Source of the DNA: Ceratotherium simum simum
Taxonomy: Eukaryota; Chordata; Mammalia; Perissodactyla; Rhinocerotidae
DNA: 64,000 nt
Assembly (NCBI RefSeq): GCF_000283155.1
Contig: NW_004454225.1
Location: 5,726,058 to 5,790,057 of the forward strand
Direction: 5' to 3'
The notes under the pieces were generated by a model that made no database searches, was not told the DNA's origin, and saw only the letters and a list, made by a program, of their open reading frames with translations. The position numbers were made by a program, and so were the translations under genes. Positions 35,740 through 48,475 of the stretch are shown here, piece after piece (the first letter of the stretch is position 1; every line of letters starts with the position of its first letter).

Positions 35740-36250
35740 CTCCATTTCACAGTATTTATCCAGCGCCTCCTACATCCAGGTCTGGGGCCACAGTGGCCAC
35801 CAGGACACCATGCCCAGTCTTGAAAAGCTTAATGCTAGTGACAGCGACAGACAGGAAATAAGCAAACAAGTAACGTAAGTTGAAATAATAACAGGTGCAG
35901 TGAAGAAAATACAGGCAGCAGGGGATAGACTGGAGACTGGGGCAAGATGGGATGACTCTTCTGGGTGGGGCAGACAGCAGTGTCATCTGAATAGAGACCC
36001 CCAAGCTGAGGAGCCAGGAGCCATCCGCTCGCAGGAAAAGCTCTCCAGGAATACACAGCAGCATGAAGCCCAGAGCGGGCAGGGGTCGGCACATCCCGGG
36101 GTTGCTACTGCCAGGAGCCCAGGGAGACCAGAGCCTGCCCAGCAGGCATAGGAACAAGCGGCGAGTTCAGAGATGGAGGCAGACGCCAGCTCCCGTGGTG
36201 CTGTGGCCGTGATAGGAATCTGGACCTCACACCAGAGTAAGGGGGAGCCG
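35740..36250 (-). mobile_element. L2 LINE 3' part, antisense
   Basis: It starts with 'tatttatccagcgcctccta', then 'cagtggccaccaggacacca' and 'gacagacaggaaataagcaa', as in reverse-complement L2. The rest is degraded. Confidence 0.65.
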
Positions 36251-36264
36251 TCAGAGCCTTTTAA

Positions 36265-36370
36265 GCAGAAATTAACTTCATTTTACGTAGGAGGAAACTG
36301 AGGCTCAGAGGGGTTGAGTGCTGTGCCCAAGTCAAAGACAGAAGCTCACCGGGAATCCAGTCTTATGATT
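36265..36370 (-). repeat. MIR SINE, antisense fragment
   Basis: 'aggaggaaactgaggctcag' and 'gagtgctgtgcccaagtcaa' are reverse MIR landmarks. Confidence 0.7.
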
Positions 36371-36399
36371 CTATGTCAAACGTAATCTTTTAAATACTG

Positions 36400-37830
36400 T
36401 TTTATTATGTATTAAATAGATACAAAACCCTGTAACATATGTTTAAGGTTTAAAGAATAAAAATCAGACAAACGCCTGTGACCCACCATCAGCTGAAGAA
36501 ATGGAACAGTACCTGCGCCGGGGAACCCCGGGAGGCACCCCCCCATCTCATCCTCCTCCCTCGCTCCTCCCCAGTTGGTCAAGGCTTCATCAGCCCGCAT
36601 CGCATCTCGACTTCTCCCTCTGCCCAGTCCTGCTCCGGCCCCCTTCCCTTCACGGCGTCACCCCTAATCTATACCTTGTACCCCAAACTCCGTCTCAGTG
36701 TCTGCTTCAGGAGAACCCAGTCTATTATCTGACATTAACTAAGTATTTATGCGAATGGTATGTCTTTTTTAATCCTTTCACTTTGAACCTTTCTAAAAAC
36801 TTACGTTTAGGTTTTCCTCTCAGTGGATTTTCCTATTTGTTATTTAGTCAACCTTTGTCTTTTAAGTGGAATATTTTCTATAATCACTGATATTTAGGAT
36901 TTCTATTTGCCCTGCCTATTCTGCTTCTTCTTGCCTTCTTTTAGGTTAATTCTATTTTTATCATTCTATTTATTTGCCTCTATAAATTTGGGATTTACTT
37001 ACTCCATTTTTAATCTTGTAATAGTTGCTCTGGAAATTCTAACCTGCGTATTTTCAATGTCTAAAGTTAATCAAAACTTTTATCTTCCTCTTGGACAATG
37101 TAACAATTCTAGAACATTCAATTCCAGTCCTTCCTCTCAATTTATATATTACTGCTATCACGTATTTTAATTCTATCGTATTTTTAAATTCCAAACGTCA
37201 TCACTATTTCCTACAGTGATAGAGTTCCCTGTAGTCAGTGGATATTTAGATTTAACAACCTATGTGCTGCCATGTTTGCTCGTCCTTCCTTCTTGCATCG
37301 TCTCCAACTTTCCATCCGGGATCACTTTCTTCTACCTGAAGTATATCCTTAGAATTTCTTTTATTGTGTCTGCTGGGAGCCAAATCCATTTTTGTTTGAG
37401 AATGTCTTTATTTCAATATTGGAAATATTGAAAGACATTTTCATTAGACATACAATTCTAGGAAGGCAGTGATTTTCTTTCAACACATCGTAGCAATTAA
37501 TCTACTCTCTCCTGGCTTCACTGTTACTATTCAGAAGTCACTTTTGTCTAAATGCTGCCCTTTGGCTGTTTTACGATCTCTTTGTCTTTGGGGTTCTGCC
37601 CCTACCCCCGTTTTTCATCCTGCTTGAGAGGTGGCTTCTCGAATCTGCAGGTTAGTGCCTTTCATCAGTTCTCAGCCATTGTTTCTTTAGATACTACCCC
37701 TGTCCGCTCTCTCATTACTCTCTGTACAGAACTTCAGTTACATCTTCTAGGTCTCTGTGCTGCATTCTGACTAATTTTTTCTGAGCGATCTTCCAGTTCA
37801 CTTACTCCTTCTGTGGCGTCTATTTTATTA
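36400..37830 (-). mobile_element. Old L1M 5'/ORF1-region fragments, antisense
   Basis: The plus strand reads like reversed L1M: 'cttcttttaggttaattcta', 'gtctttatttcaatattgga', 'tacaattctaggaaggcagt' and 'tttgtctttggggttctgcc'. An equivalent segment recurs at 38630-38722 and 40106-40985, so at least two separate L1M copies lie side by side in the same orientation as the EFCAB6 transcript. Confidence 0.65.
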
Positions 37831-37839
37831 AATAAAATT

Positions 37840-38262
37840 CATTTTTATTAAATTCATTAAGTTTTAAATTGTTATTATGAAACAGAACCCATATGCAGAA
37901 AAGTACACACAACATATAAGCAAAGTTTAATTATGATGAAGGCAAACGCCTGTTTAACAACTACCCAAATCAAGAATTCAAGCCAAACAGAAAAAGCCCC
38001 TATTTGCCCTTCTCCAGTGATAATGTTCCCTCTCCTGCTGGTAGTAACCACTTTCGTAGCACTTAAGATGTCATTTCCTTTTATTTGGTTATAACTTTAC
38101 CACCTGTCTGTATTCCCAGACAATACAGTTCAATTTGTCTGGTATTGAACTCCACACACACAGAAGCATTCCTGTGTTTCTTGCTCCTTCATTCAGTATC
38201 AGGTCCACGAGATCATTCAGGTTGCTGACTATAAGTGTGGTTTGTTGGTTTTCATTGCTGTT
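37840..38262 (-). mobile_element. Old L1 3' end, antisense
   Basis: 'acaactacccaaatcaagaa' and 'gtaaccactttcgtagcact' are the reversed 3' end seen in many L1ME-class copies. Confidence 0.6.
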
Positions 38263-38625
38263 TTTCCACCAATTTATTCAATTAATATGTATTAAGCACC
38301 TACTATGTGCCAAACACTGTCCTAGGGGCTTGGGATACATCAATCAATAAACTGATCAAGATCCCTGCCCTCATTGGGCTTACATTCTAGATTGAAAAGA
38401 CCATATTTGAGTATTAACCTACAGGGTGTGAGAAGAGTGACCTACAGTGATAACTGCAGGAAAGAGCATTGCAGATGGAAGGAACAACCTGTCAAAGGCC
38501 CTAGGACAGGAACAAGACAGCCAGTGGGTTTGGGACACAGTGAACAAAGAGGAGAGTAGCAAGAGCCCCTGTTGGGGAGGACAGCCAGATCATATAGGGC
38601 CTTGTAGGTCTACCTAGGGTTACCT
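38263..38625 (-). mobile_element. L2 LINE 3' part, antisense
   Basis: Clear reverse L2 text: 'taagcacctactatgtgcca', 'gccctcattgggcttacatt', 'cctgtcaaaggccctaggac' and 'tatagggccttgtaggtcta'. Confidence 0.85.
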
Positions 38626-38629
38626 TCCT

Positions 38630-38722
38630 TCTGCCTTTACCAGAATTTTCTTTAGTCTAGATCTGCAGGAGATGAACTATCCCAGTTTTTGTCTGAAAAT
38701 ATCTTTATTTCACCCTCAGTCT
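38630..38722 (-). mobile_element. Old L1M, part 1 (interrupted by a retrocopy)
   Basis: 'gtctgaaaatatctttattt' followed by 'caccctcagt' is reverse L1M. In L1M the next landmark is the 'tagaattctagg' block, which here appears only at about 40110. About 1.4 kb has therefore been inserted. Confidence 0.65.
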
Positions 38723-40105
38723 TTATTTTTTTAAATGTTTCTCACTGAATTTTGTCATGTCTTTAATCTTCAGAAATTCAAAATAAGCTGTCCAAATTGA
38801 ATTGACCTTCAGAGGCATACACATTCAAGACGTTATGCAGAAGGCTTCTTTTCTTATATATGGGTTCCTTTTCTGGAATTTCTTTGTAGCAAACAATCTT
38901 CCCCTCCAAATCCTGCTTCTCTTGGCCCAAAGCCTTCTTTCCTCCTCTCTTCTCTGTCTACCACAGGCTACCTGCCTAGAAGCAGTGTCACATCTGCTCT
39001 GTTGACTGATGCTCTATTGCTGCTGTTTGCTTTGATCACTTGAATTTGGGGTGCCTGGCCTGGCAAAGGAATGATGCAATACAGAGTCTTTGTGAATGAA
39101 TTTAACTTCAACACAATTCTCAGGTTCTTTAACAAGTTCTTCTTCAGGACTCTGCAGTGAATCTTCTTGTGTGGTGCTCACAAAGCTTTAAAAGACTTCT
39201 GCTAAGATCTGTTTTGATGGTTTTGTCCATGGAAGGCTGAGGTTATTCTTCAGGGAGTAGCACTGTGCTGAGTGCCGTGTGGATGACCTAATATGCAGAA
39301 GACACTTTCAGTCCATAGGCAGAAGTGTCTCACATGTCCATCAGAGGCAAATCTCAAAGGTTGAATTCATTCACTTTAAGTGGAATAATTCCTTGGATGT
39401 TTCTGAATGGTTGATTATGATGATACTACCGTTATTGTAGGCAATGCGAGGTCCTCTATACTAGATACAACAATAGATCCACATTTTGTCCTTACCAGCT
39501 CTCATACACTCAGAGGCATAGACTTCTTGATATCATTCCAGGTCTTAAATGTCTTTAGAAGCAAAATGTCCTCTTTAATCTTAATGTTGCTTCCAACTTA
39601 ATCAACCACCATAGAACATTCAGGAACTTCCTCATATGATGATTTTTAGACAGTTCTGGAAAAGCTAAGACGGCCTGGGCAGAGCAGATGGCATACCATT
39701 TCCGTGTTGTGTTCGCTCTGTGTAGTCAAGGGCATCAAGTTTTGGCTGATATAAAACGTGACCTCCAGAACCGTATTTCCAGAAGGAAAGTACTGTATCC
39801 AGAGCAAGTCCCACCATCACAGATTCAGGGAGTCTGAACGGCAACTCCGTCAGCGTCCTAGGATTAAGCTCCAGTCATCAGATCTGATCATGCAATGGCC
39901 GCAAAGGGTGCCTCTTATTTTCATACAAGTCAGCATGAAGAAAGTATACAAGATCTAGCCCAAAGGTAACCTTGAAAACCATAGGTAAAGGTGCCAGATG
40001 TTTCTCCCTTTTCAAAATACTCTATCAGTGGATGAGCATATTCTATGGCAAGAAGAGGAGTTCCCACAGGGTTCCCACAGAAAAAGCTCTTATTCCTCTT
40101 CTTAC
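38723..40105 (-). pseudogene. Probable processed retrocopy of an unidentified mRNA, inserted in L1M
   Basis: This block has no repeat signature and sits between two parts of one antisense L1M. On the minus strand it contains protein-like segments broken by stops and frameshifts. Examples are LLAIEYAHPLIEYFEKGETS near 40010-40070, KIKEDILLLKTFKTWNDIKK near 39515-39590 and [20 protein letters not shown] near 39110-39180. A T-rich run at its low end (38723-38732) could be the remnant of a poly(A) tail, which fits a minus-strand retrocopy. Introns are not apparent. I cannot name the parent gene and found no convincing target-site duplication, so age is high or the model is wrong. The alternative is an unclassified repeat with a coding past. 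Confidence 0.5.
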
Positions 40106-40985
40106 AAATATAGCATAGAATTCTAGGATGGCAAACATTTTATTCCAGCACATTGAAGAGAGTTTTCCACTATCTTATACCTTTCCTTGTCGCTGTTGAG
40201 ACATCAGTGTCAGTCTAATTATCACTCCTCTGAAGTCAATGCAGTTTTTCTTCTCACTGTCTTTAATATTTCTCTTTGATTTTGATTTTCTGCAGTTTCA
40301 CTGTGATATGTCTAGATAGGTATTTCTTTTTATTTACCTGGCTTGAGATTCTCAGCCTTTGTCATTTCAAATATTATCTCTGTCCTACTGTTTCTCTTAT
40401 ATATCTGGAAATCCAATAAAAAGTATTATTAGGCCTTCTTTTCCCATCTTCCATGTTTCTTATACTGTCCTCCACATTTTGTATCTCTTTGACTTTCTGT
40501 GTGGCATTCTGGATAATATCTTCAGATCTATTTTCCACTCCACTAATGCTCTTTTCAGCTGTGTTTAATCCACTATTTTCATCCATCCACTGAATTTTAT
40601 ATCTACAGTTATTATGTCTTTCAGGATGAGAAGTTATGTTTTATACTTCTTCAAATCTTTATTTTTATTGCCTCTTGCTTTGTATTCATATATTAAATCC
40701 ACTCTTTCATTTCTTTAAATATATTTAAACATTGGTTTTAGATTCTTTATCTGATAGTTCCAGTATTCCAAGTGTTTGGAGATCTGATTCTACTGGATAT
40801 TATTTCTACTGGTTTGCAGTCCTCATTCTTTGTCTCTTCATATGTTTTCAAGATTTTTTTGTGTGGTCTGATGTTACTTGGCACTTTATCTGTGGAAATT
40901 CTTTAAGGGCTACGTTGAAGAATTATTCCTGTACAGAAGGGCACACCCAGTCCAGGACCAGTTTTAAGTAAATTCCTAGCCTGAG
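40106..40985 (-). mobile_element. Old L1M, part 2, antisense
   Basis: It resumes with 'agcatagaattctaggatgg', then 'ttctctttgattttgatttt', 'gtcatttcaaatattatctc' and 'ctttatctgatagttccagt', all reversed L1M 5' and ORF1 text. Confidence 0.7.
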
Positions 40986-41659
40986 ACTTTTCAGACCACA
41001 CAGGTAGCATTATTTCAGGCACAGACATGCATGAAAATCAACTTGTAATTATAATTTTTCCCCTATTCACCCAATTCCAGTGCTGAAACAGGTAGGTTTC
41101 CTTGTGCCTTTCTGTGAGGCAGGTTTATATTTGTAATTTATCCTTACTGAAGTGTTGTTCATGAATACAGCCTACCATATTACCAGAAAGAGAAGTCTCT
41201 ATTCACTATAATGCATTGTCTCCAAGGATAAAGAGAATTCAGCTCCATGAGGAAGTCAGAAATCTTTCAAATTTAATTTAAATATTTAGCCTTTTTGTTT
41301 AAGGAAGTAACTTATGATCTTTTTCATCTCAAATTAATTATTAGACTGAAGTTTCACAATTAAAAAAAATAAAAACAAAAAGAGAACTCGTCCGCTTTCA
41401 GTTTTTCCGGTTGTTTGGCTTTTTCAACAAAGGATATTCAAATTAGGATACTGTCCAAGCAGCAATCTTACCCCACAAATGGGGACGGTTTAGGTCAAGA
41501 GCACGAATATGCAGTCTATAAGACAACCAGTCACCGTCTTGAGTGAGCCTGGAAGTTATCAGAGTCCACCACGTCCTGAGCATTAACTGAACAGAGCACA
41601 GAGATATCCCAGATCGTGCAGAGGATAATATTTTGTCATTCTCATTGGAACTGCTGCAC

Positions 41660-41870
41660 TTTTAATTGTGGTAAAAACGCATAACATAAAATTTACCCTC
41701 TTAACCATTTTTAAATTTACAGTTCAGTAATGTTAAGTATATTCACATTATTGTGCAACAGATCTCTAGAACTTTCTCATCTTACAAAACTCAAACTCTA
41801 TACCCACTGAACAACAACTCCCTCTTTCCGCCTCTCCCCTGCTGCACTAATTCTTACACCTAAGCTGCAT
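41660..41870 (-). mobile_element. L1 3' UTR, antisense
   Basis: 'attgtggtaaaaacgcataa', 'cataaaatttaccctcttaa' and 'ttcacattattgtgcaacag' are the reversed 3' end of an L1MB/MC-class element. Confidence 0.75.
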
Positions 41871-42602
41871 CCATGACGGATTCAATCATGAAAGCTATTA
41901 TACCAAAATTTGCTAACATTTCAGGAGGGAATTTAATTCTAATTGTTTACACAATTCCTGAGAAAATGAGGCTGTTCATTTAGAGTCAGATAATCTGAGT
42001 GAATAATTTTTTTACTAAAACAATATTTCCTAAATCATACACTAGAATCAAAGAACTTTACAGCTATAGAGACATTAGAGTTCATACTTGAACACTCTCA
42101 TTTCGCAGATAAAGCGAATGAGCCCCACGCTTATGCTAAAGCTATGAAATACAAAGGAGCTCACACAAAGATCTTTTTTTTAAATACTTCATTTCTAGCT
42201 ACCAAGACGTGCTCACTTTCCAATGAAAGCTATTAAAAATGTATAAAAACGAACAAATTTTAAATTGGCATATTAATATTTTTACTTCAAAATTAAAATT
42301 CATTATTTCCAAATTTGAAATACATTGCATATAAAATATGTTAATCTGGTTTTAATTTGCTATGTTTCCATTTTTAATACAGTACTATTTCTCTTATTCT
42401 GAAATATATCCTATATAGATGTTAGAATCTTCTCTAAATAAATTTTTGACTGAGGATTAACTCCATGAAATTCTATATGTACAAGCTGTACCAACACATC
42501 TTCCACACATATCTGTTGACATGATCAGCTGTAATGATCTTATGTCCTATCTCTTATCATTTCAAATCTCACATTTTCAAATGAGCAAAAAAAACCACTT
42601 AC
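41871..42602. other. Intron 3 sequence beside exon 3, nothing recognised
   Basis: AT-rich intron runs up to the exon 3 donor. A weak antisense MIR trace occurs near 42095 but is not secure. Confidence 0.4.
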
Positions 42603-42691
42603 CTCGTTATAACATTTATATTTAGGTCAATTCCACTGAACCTGGACAGGAATTCACGGTACGGAACAGCACCAGAGCTGGTGAGGGGGAT
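42603..42691 (-). CDS. EFCAB6: EFCAB6 coding exon 3 (residues 116-144 plus part of 145)
   Basis: This 89-base exon starts in phase 0 after a GATGTAG acceptor and ends with two bases of codon 145 before a GTAAGT donor. It encodes the loop and exiting helix of the second member of the first EF-hand pair. Aligned on Gly122 at loop position 6, the loop would run from residue 117 to 128, with Pro at position 1, Thr at 3, Ser at 5 and Glu at 12. The missing first acidic residue suggests a structural EF-hand that does not bind calcium. The exiting helix YREFLSRF is typical of the family. Joining it to exon 2 gives a continuous helix-loop-helix, which supports the exon order. Confidence 0.94.
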
Positions 42692-43045
42692 CTACATCCA
42701 AACAAGAAGAATGATAGCCTGTTAGAGAAGTTAGATCCAAGCAGTGGACAGCACGGTAGGCTTCATGATGTAAGGCAGGATACCATTAGTGGGACGGGCA
42801 TTCTGGTAAACACTTACAACTACTTAATTCAGGTGTCTGAGTGACATGCACCCTGAGCAAACCAGTGCAAATAAGATAAATGCCAGAATGCCAGTCTGTG
42901 CTCAATTACAAGTCAACAAGTTTTCTACAAAATTATCTAAAATCTAGATCTACCTAAAAAATAAAGTAAAAATAGTAGAAATATATTGTAATATAAATTT
43001 TATATATGTATATATATTTATATGTGTATATATATAATCCAAACA

Positions 43046-43255
43046 CAGTCATGGGTCACTTAACAACTGGGATATGTTCTGAGAAATGTGTCATTAGGTG
43101 ATTTCATCGTTGTGTGAACATCATAGAGCGTACTTACACAAACCTGAATGGTATAGACTACTACACACCTAGGTTCTATGGTACTATTCTTATGGGGCCA
43201 CTGTCATATAAGCAGTCTATTGGTGACCAAAATGTCATTATGCAGTGCATGACTG
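43046..43255. mobile_element. Small DNA transposon (MITE) with terminal inverted repeats
   Basis: A 210-base element begins CAGTCATGGGTCACTTA and ends in the inverse of CAGTCATGCACTGCATA. Internal text ('gagaaatgtgtcattaggtg', 'gcgtacttacacaaacctga') belongs to a common placental DNA transposon family whose name I am not certain of. It is non-coding and long dead. Confidence 0.75.
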
Positions 43256-43369
43256 TATATTTTCCAAGAGGCTGAGTCCACAGCACAATTTTACCCTCTC
43301 AGTGTCATTTGAACTATCTGTATATTCATACACTTTTAAGATAGAAAAAAGTCATTTTTAAATTTAAAA

Positions 43370-43790
43370 TTCTATAAAGGACATTATTGGGTCAAGTGGG
43401 TCAATACAGACTGTACATTAAATAAAAGTATTATCTCAATGTTTAATTTACTGAAGTTGATAACTATCCTGTGATTGCGTAAGAGAATAGTTCTTATTCT
43501 TAGGAAATACACACTGAAGTATTTAGAAGTAAAGAACTATAATATAAGCAACTTCTCAAACAGTTCAGAAAAAACTATTGTGTATATGTTGTTTGTGTAT
43601 GTCGTGTATATTGTTTGCATATACACACATAGATAACAAAAGATCACAGGAGAAGTGAATGAGGTTAAATGTTCACAGTAGGCAAATCTGGGTAAAGGAT
43701 ATATAGGTACTATTTGCACTATTCTTATTCTTACAAATTTTCTGGAGGTTTGAAATTACTTCTAAATAAAAAGTCAAATTTTTAAAAAAA
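43370..43790 (+). mobile_element. L1ME-class 3' UTR
   Basis: 'aaggacattattgggtcaag', 'cttaggaaatacacactgaa' and 'gaggtttgaaattacttcta' run in the order of an L1ME 3' end. Confidence 0.7.
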
Positions 43791-45690
43791 TGAAAATATT
43801 TTCCAAAAAAAGCATTATGAAACTAAAATCAAAATAAATACATGATCAATATAAATATATTTTATTAAGCTTTATGCAAATACACACAATACAATTTCCC
43901 ATACAGCTGAATGGCTCCCAAGTCTACACAATCAAGTTTGATATTTACTTAGCCCTTAAAATTCCAGCCTCAAAGCCTAGCGTGGTTATCTCAGTCTTCC
44001 CCAAAGGACGCATTTCTCTTTACTATTTAAAACATGCATAACTAGGAAATGGGACCAGAGGGAGAATGGCCTTTGTGAAGACTTTTCCTGGAAAGGACAC
44101 CCCTGACTTCTATTTCTGGCACTTTTTAGTAGATATAATTTTGGGTAGACACTTCAAAGTTTCCTTATCTTACAGAAGAAGGGCAAGAACGCATTAAATG
44201 TGTAGTCCCAAGACTGGATGCCCTCGTGGTTTTGGTAGTGATAAGCAGTGATGAGGAAGGGAAGAAACTCACATCAGCAGAGCTCACATTCTGTAAATGG
44301 GCACAGGCACCACTCTTGGTGTTTTATGTGAGTTAACTCATCCAGCCCAAAACCACCTTCAGAGGGTGCTGAAATGTTCCACACTTCACAGAGCAGAGGT
44401 GTGACCTCCCTGCATGGCACTGCCATTAAGCACCAGCCATCTCTGTTCATGTCACTACACTAACCACCCTGCCTAGAAAAAAAAAAAAGAAAGTCTATCA
44501 GCCTGTTGAAGCTACCCTCACACTTCATATTGCTATTTATGGTCTAATTCTAACGGGGCAGATACATTTTTGCAATGACCCGTCTCCAAAGCCGACCCCT
44601 TAGAAAACCAAAGAATCTAGTGTAAAAGGAGAGGCTCTGCTAAACACTCGCCTTTTCAGTATCTGTGATTCTGGCAAAAATGTTTAAGAGTCAAAATTGT
44701 CCACAGATGACTCATTGACAGCAAATTCTTAGACTGGGGCTGGGGGAGGGTAATTTTTAAATCAACATCCACCATGTTGATAAGTATCTTCAAAGACTTC
44801 TCTTTCCTCAACCTGGCACAACCACTGGGACCAGAACAGACCTTTGTTTTCCATCTCTGGAATCTATTTGCCAATGCAACTGCTTTTAAAAAATTTATAC
44901 AAATATTCAGAGACTGAGGACACATTTTTAAAAAATTGACATTACTGTTAACGAAAACAAAGGTGCAGGGCAGGTTACAAGCAACGCCTGCCCATCATTC
45001 TTGCCCTGATCAAATCATCAGAACACCCTGACAGTCAAACATTCTCGACATGGCCCTGAAATAAAATTAAAGCTAAAGTAAATTCACTATAACCAGAAAA
45101 TTCTTTTCTAATTTTAAGGGTGAAATTCCCATGAAGTATTTTACCAGTTTTATACCTGTCCAGTTAGGCTCACTTTAACTATTGAAAAAGAAAGCTTGCA
45201 TCACCACACAGGTTAGTCATCAGAAGATCTAGAAAGGTCTCACACACTGTGAACGCCAGGGACTGGGAGAGAAGCCCTGCCCTCATTCCCAGTGAACCCG
45301 GCCTCCTGAAAACGTACCACATCCAGCCCGCTTGATTTATACACAGGTCACAGGAATTCAAGGTTCAAGAAAAACAGGTTTATTATTTAAGACAGACTTC
45401 CAGGACCTGTTTTTTAAAGTCTCTGAAGTTCTACAGTTCTCAGTGACTTCTTTTAAGAACAGATGTAGCTTTTAAAAACGGATACACATCTTACATTCTC
45501 TGTCCTTTTGCTCTTCCCACATAGCTGATTAGTTTGGGAAGATTGTCAGCATTTTAAATTAACATTAGATCCTGAACGTAGGGAGACATTGGCAGGGAAT
45601 AATATTTTAACTCTCCGTTTGTTATCAAGTAGCAGTGAAATCAAGCCTATGAAGAAACCGACGCAATGTTTGCAAAGGATGAATGTTCTC
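43791..45690. other. Intron 2 stretch, mostly unrecognised
   Basis: Apart from the MIR trace at 44270 and an A-run near 44476, no gene or named repeat is visible. Confidence 0.4.
44270..44430 (-). repeat. MIR SINE, antisense fragment
   Basis: 'ttatgtgagttaactcatcc' and 'cttcacagagcagaggtgtg' follow reverse MIR order. Confidence 0.5.
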
Positions 45691-46265
45691 TGAAGGCAAG
45701 GGAACATTCCCATACGACTCAGCAATTCCACTCCTAGGTGTTACCCAAGACAAGTGAGAGCGGACATCCACACAGACGCCTGTACATGGATGTTCACAGC
45801 AGCGTTGTTCCCAAAAGCCGAAAAGTGGAAACAATCCAAAGGTCTGTCAACAGATGATAAAACAAGGCAGTCTGTCCACACAATGGAATATTATTCAGCC
45901 ATAGAAAGGGATGAAGAGCTGATTCGTGCTACAACATGGACGAACCTTGAAAGTATTGTGCTGCATGCAAGAAGTCAGACGCAAAAGATCATATATTGTT
46001 TTATTCCATTTATATGAAATGTCCCGAATAGGCTCATCTCTTGTGACAGAAGGTAGATTAATGGTTGTCATGGACCACGGGAAGGAGGAATGGGGAGTGA
46101 CTGCTAACAAATATGCAGTTTCTTTTAGGGGTGATGAAAATGTTCCGGAAATGGATAGTGGTGATGGTGGCACCACTCTGTGAATATATTAAAAACCATT
46201 AACTTGTACCTTTTTAAATGGTGAATTTTATGATTTATAAACTATATCTTAATAAATCTTTTATT
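45691..46265 (+). mobile_element. L1 3' end (ORF2 tail and 3' UTR)
   Basis: L1 landmarks run in order: 'gcaattccactcctaggtgt', 'cacaatggaatattattcag', 'ggttgtcatggaccacggga' and 'acttgtacctttttaaatgg'. It ends A-rich and is strongly diverged. Confidence 0.82.
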
Positions 46266-46589
46266 AAAAATGTAGATAAAGAGTGATATGTGAGAGAATC
46301 AATACATACTATTTGTAAAAGTTTATAAGTGATTAAGGGGAAACATTTTTTAAAAAAATCAGAAGAGAAAGGCTCTTTATCTTTCTTGTCCCTTCCCTTC
46401 TTCTCTGTCCATTCCCTGGTAATTCAGTCCGAAAGTCATTAGAAGGGGCAGAGAAAAATGGTGTCTGCAGCGTTGGGGGGAGCCATGGTAGTCCAGAGTG
46501 GGATGTGAGCCCAAGCGGGGTGAAGAGGGCATCCACGTGGGGGTGGGGGAGTGCTGGAGACGGGAGACGAGTCACATACCAGGGAGACT

Positions 46590-47890
46590 GATCAAATAAG
46601 GAAAGATACTAAGAATAATAGAAGCCAAGTTTCTCATTGTCCGAAAAGGCAGTTACAATATCAAAAGCAAGAAAACTGGAATGAACCCTGAGGTGTTGGA
46701 TTAGAATTGGTGGTACTGGTGTGAACTCATGGTTCAATATACAGAGAGATTGATATAGAAATAACTATAGATGTAAATATATGTGTGTAGGAAAAAATGT
46801 ATCCCCAGGAGCTCTGCCCACTGAGACGGCCAGGAGCAGGGACATCCCAGTGGCAATGAGCAGCCCTAGTGCCCAGATCCCGGATTTTGAATATCTTTTT
46901 CCATTAAAAGGAACCAGAGCTCTTTGGAGAAATGGATGATTCTAGGACCAAGGCAATAAAAGTACAGATGAGCTTGGAATATCTTCTATCAGAAAGCAAG
47001 GCAGTGCTCAAAGAATGATGGAGACATGTCAAAAGGAGCCAGAAACCAACCTGAAGGGGCTCCTACTGGCCAAACTAGGGACAATTTAAACATTAAAATA
47101 AATAATGAAAGTAATGGATCATAACCCACTTAATAAAATAGGAAATCTTGAGTCCCTGCCAACATATAAATAATAAGTGAATAAATTGAAAGCTTGATGA
47201 GGAATGGAACATTTACATAGTTTCAAAGTTTCTCCCACGAAATGCTTATTAATTAAAAAGTGCATAAAGAATACCTGACCATGAACAAGTCTGATAGATC
47301 CCACCTTACGTGACTACCAGCAGCAATGGGAGAGACTGAAATCGCGTGCAACCTAACAAAATGCAATGAGAAGAACACAGTATCACTTTGGTGATATTCC
47401 TCCCCAAAATGCAAGCCTGAATCTAGTCATAAGGAAACATCAGATAAACTCAAACTGGGGATACCCTACAAAATAAGAGGTCTGCAATGTGTTAAATGAA
47501 AAAAGCATTAAATGAAGGCTAAGGAAAAACTAAAGAACTGTTCTAGACTGAGGGAGACTCAGGAGATATGACAACCAAATGCAACGTATGATTCCGATCT
47601 GGATCCTACAAGACACACAAGGAAAGATTGGCAAAACTTGGCTGGATTCTGGGGCCACAACAGAAGTAATGAGTTGATACCAATGTCTTTAACTGATAGT
47701 TGGATTGTGGGTATACAGAACAGTGTCCTTGGTTACATAGAACAGTGTCCTTGCTTGAAGGAAACGTACACTAACATATTTGGGATGATGGAGCCACTTA
47801 CTCCCAAATGGTTCAGGAAAAAAATATTGTTCTTCGCACTACACTTCCAAATTTTCTGTAACTTTGTGATTGCTTTTTAAAAAATTATAA
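46590..47890 (+). mobile_element. L1ME-class 3' UTR, long
   Basis: 'actgttctagactgagggag', 'gacaaccaaatgcaacgtat' and 'ctactgacc'-type text are typical of the long 3' UTR of ancient L1ME copies. An imperfect duplication of 'gaacagtgtccttg' lies at about 47719 and 47741. Confidence 0.6.
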
Positions 47891-47894
47891 AGCA

Positions 47895-48475
47895 GAAGAA
47901 GTCATGGTAGAGAAAGCTCACAACAGACCAACTTTCCACAGGAAACAACTATAAACTCTAGTCAAAATACAAAAAATAACTATCTAAAGGCTCTGGAGAG
48001 TGAAGAAAAGCAGGCAGATTTTGGAGGAAGTCAAAACTTAGGGGACAAGTATGGAGGGAGTTTCCTGTTCTTAATGGTTTTAGCCTAAGAGCAGGCCTCA
48101 GTCAGTGCCCAGCACAAAGCAGCTCAAACCCCAAAAGAAAACCCACTGCCTTTCTGGGCTGAAGAACCAGCACACAGAACCCAAAGCAACCACAGCCACT
48201 AAAAATGTGCGGGGGGTCTCAGACAGGAGTGAGAAAGAGGAGGAGACCCACTTTCTGTGTATAAACTCTGTCCAGGTTTCCAGCTGACGCCCAAACCACG
48301 TGTGTGCAGCTCAAACTCAGAGACCCGCCTAAAGATAAGAGCTGAACTGAGATATGAGCCACGGCCCACTGCAGGCAACACAGAGTTTGCAAGTCAACTG
48401 TCTGCCACAGCAACAGTATCAGCAGTCTTCAGAGGAATATCACAGAATCCGGAGTCTCCACAGCATTCCCAGTGT
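47895..48475 (+). mobile_element. L1M 5' region, part 1
   Basis: It begins 'gtcatggtagagaaagctca' and continues with 'aaactctagtcaaaatacaa', the same L1M 5' type as at 8936. It is interrupted at 48476 by a DNA transposon and resumes at 48986. Confidence 0.65.
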
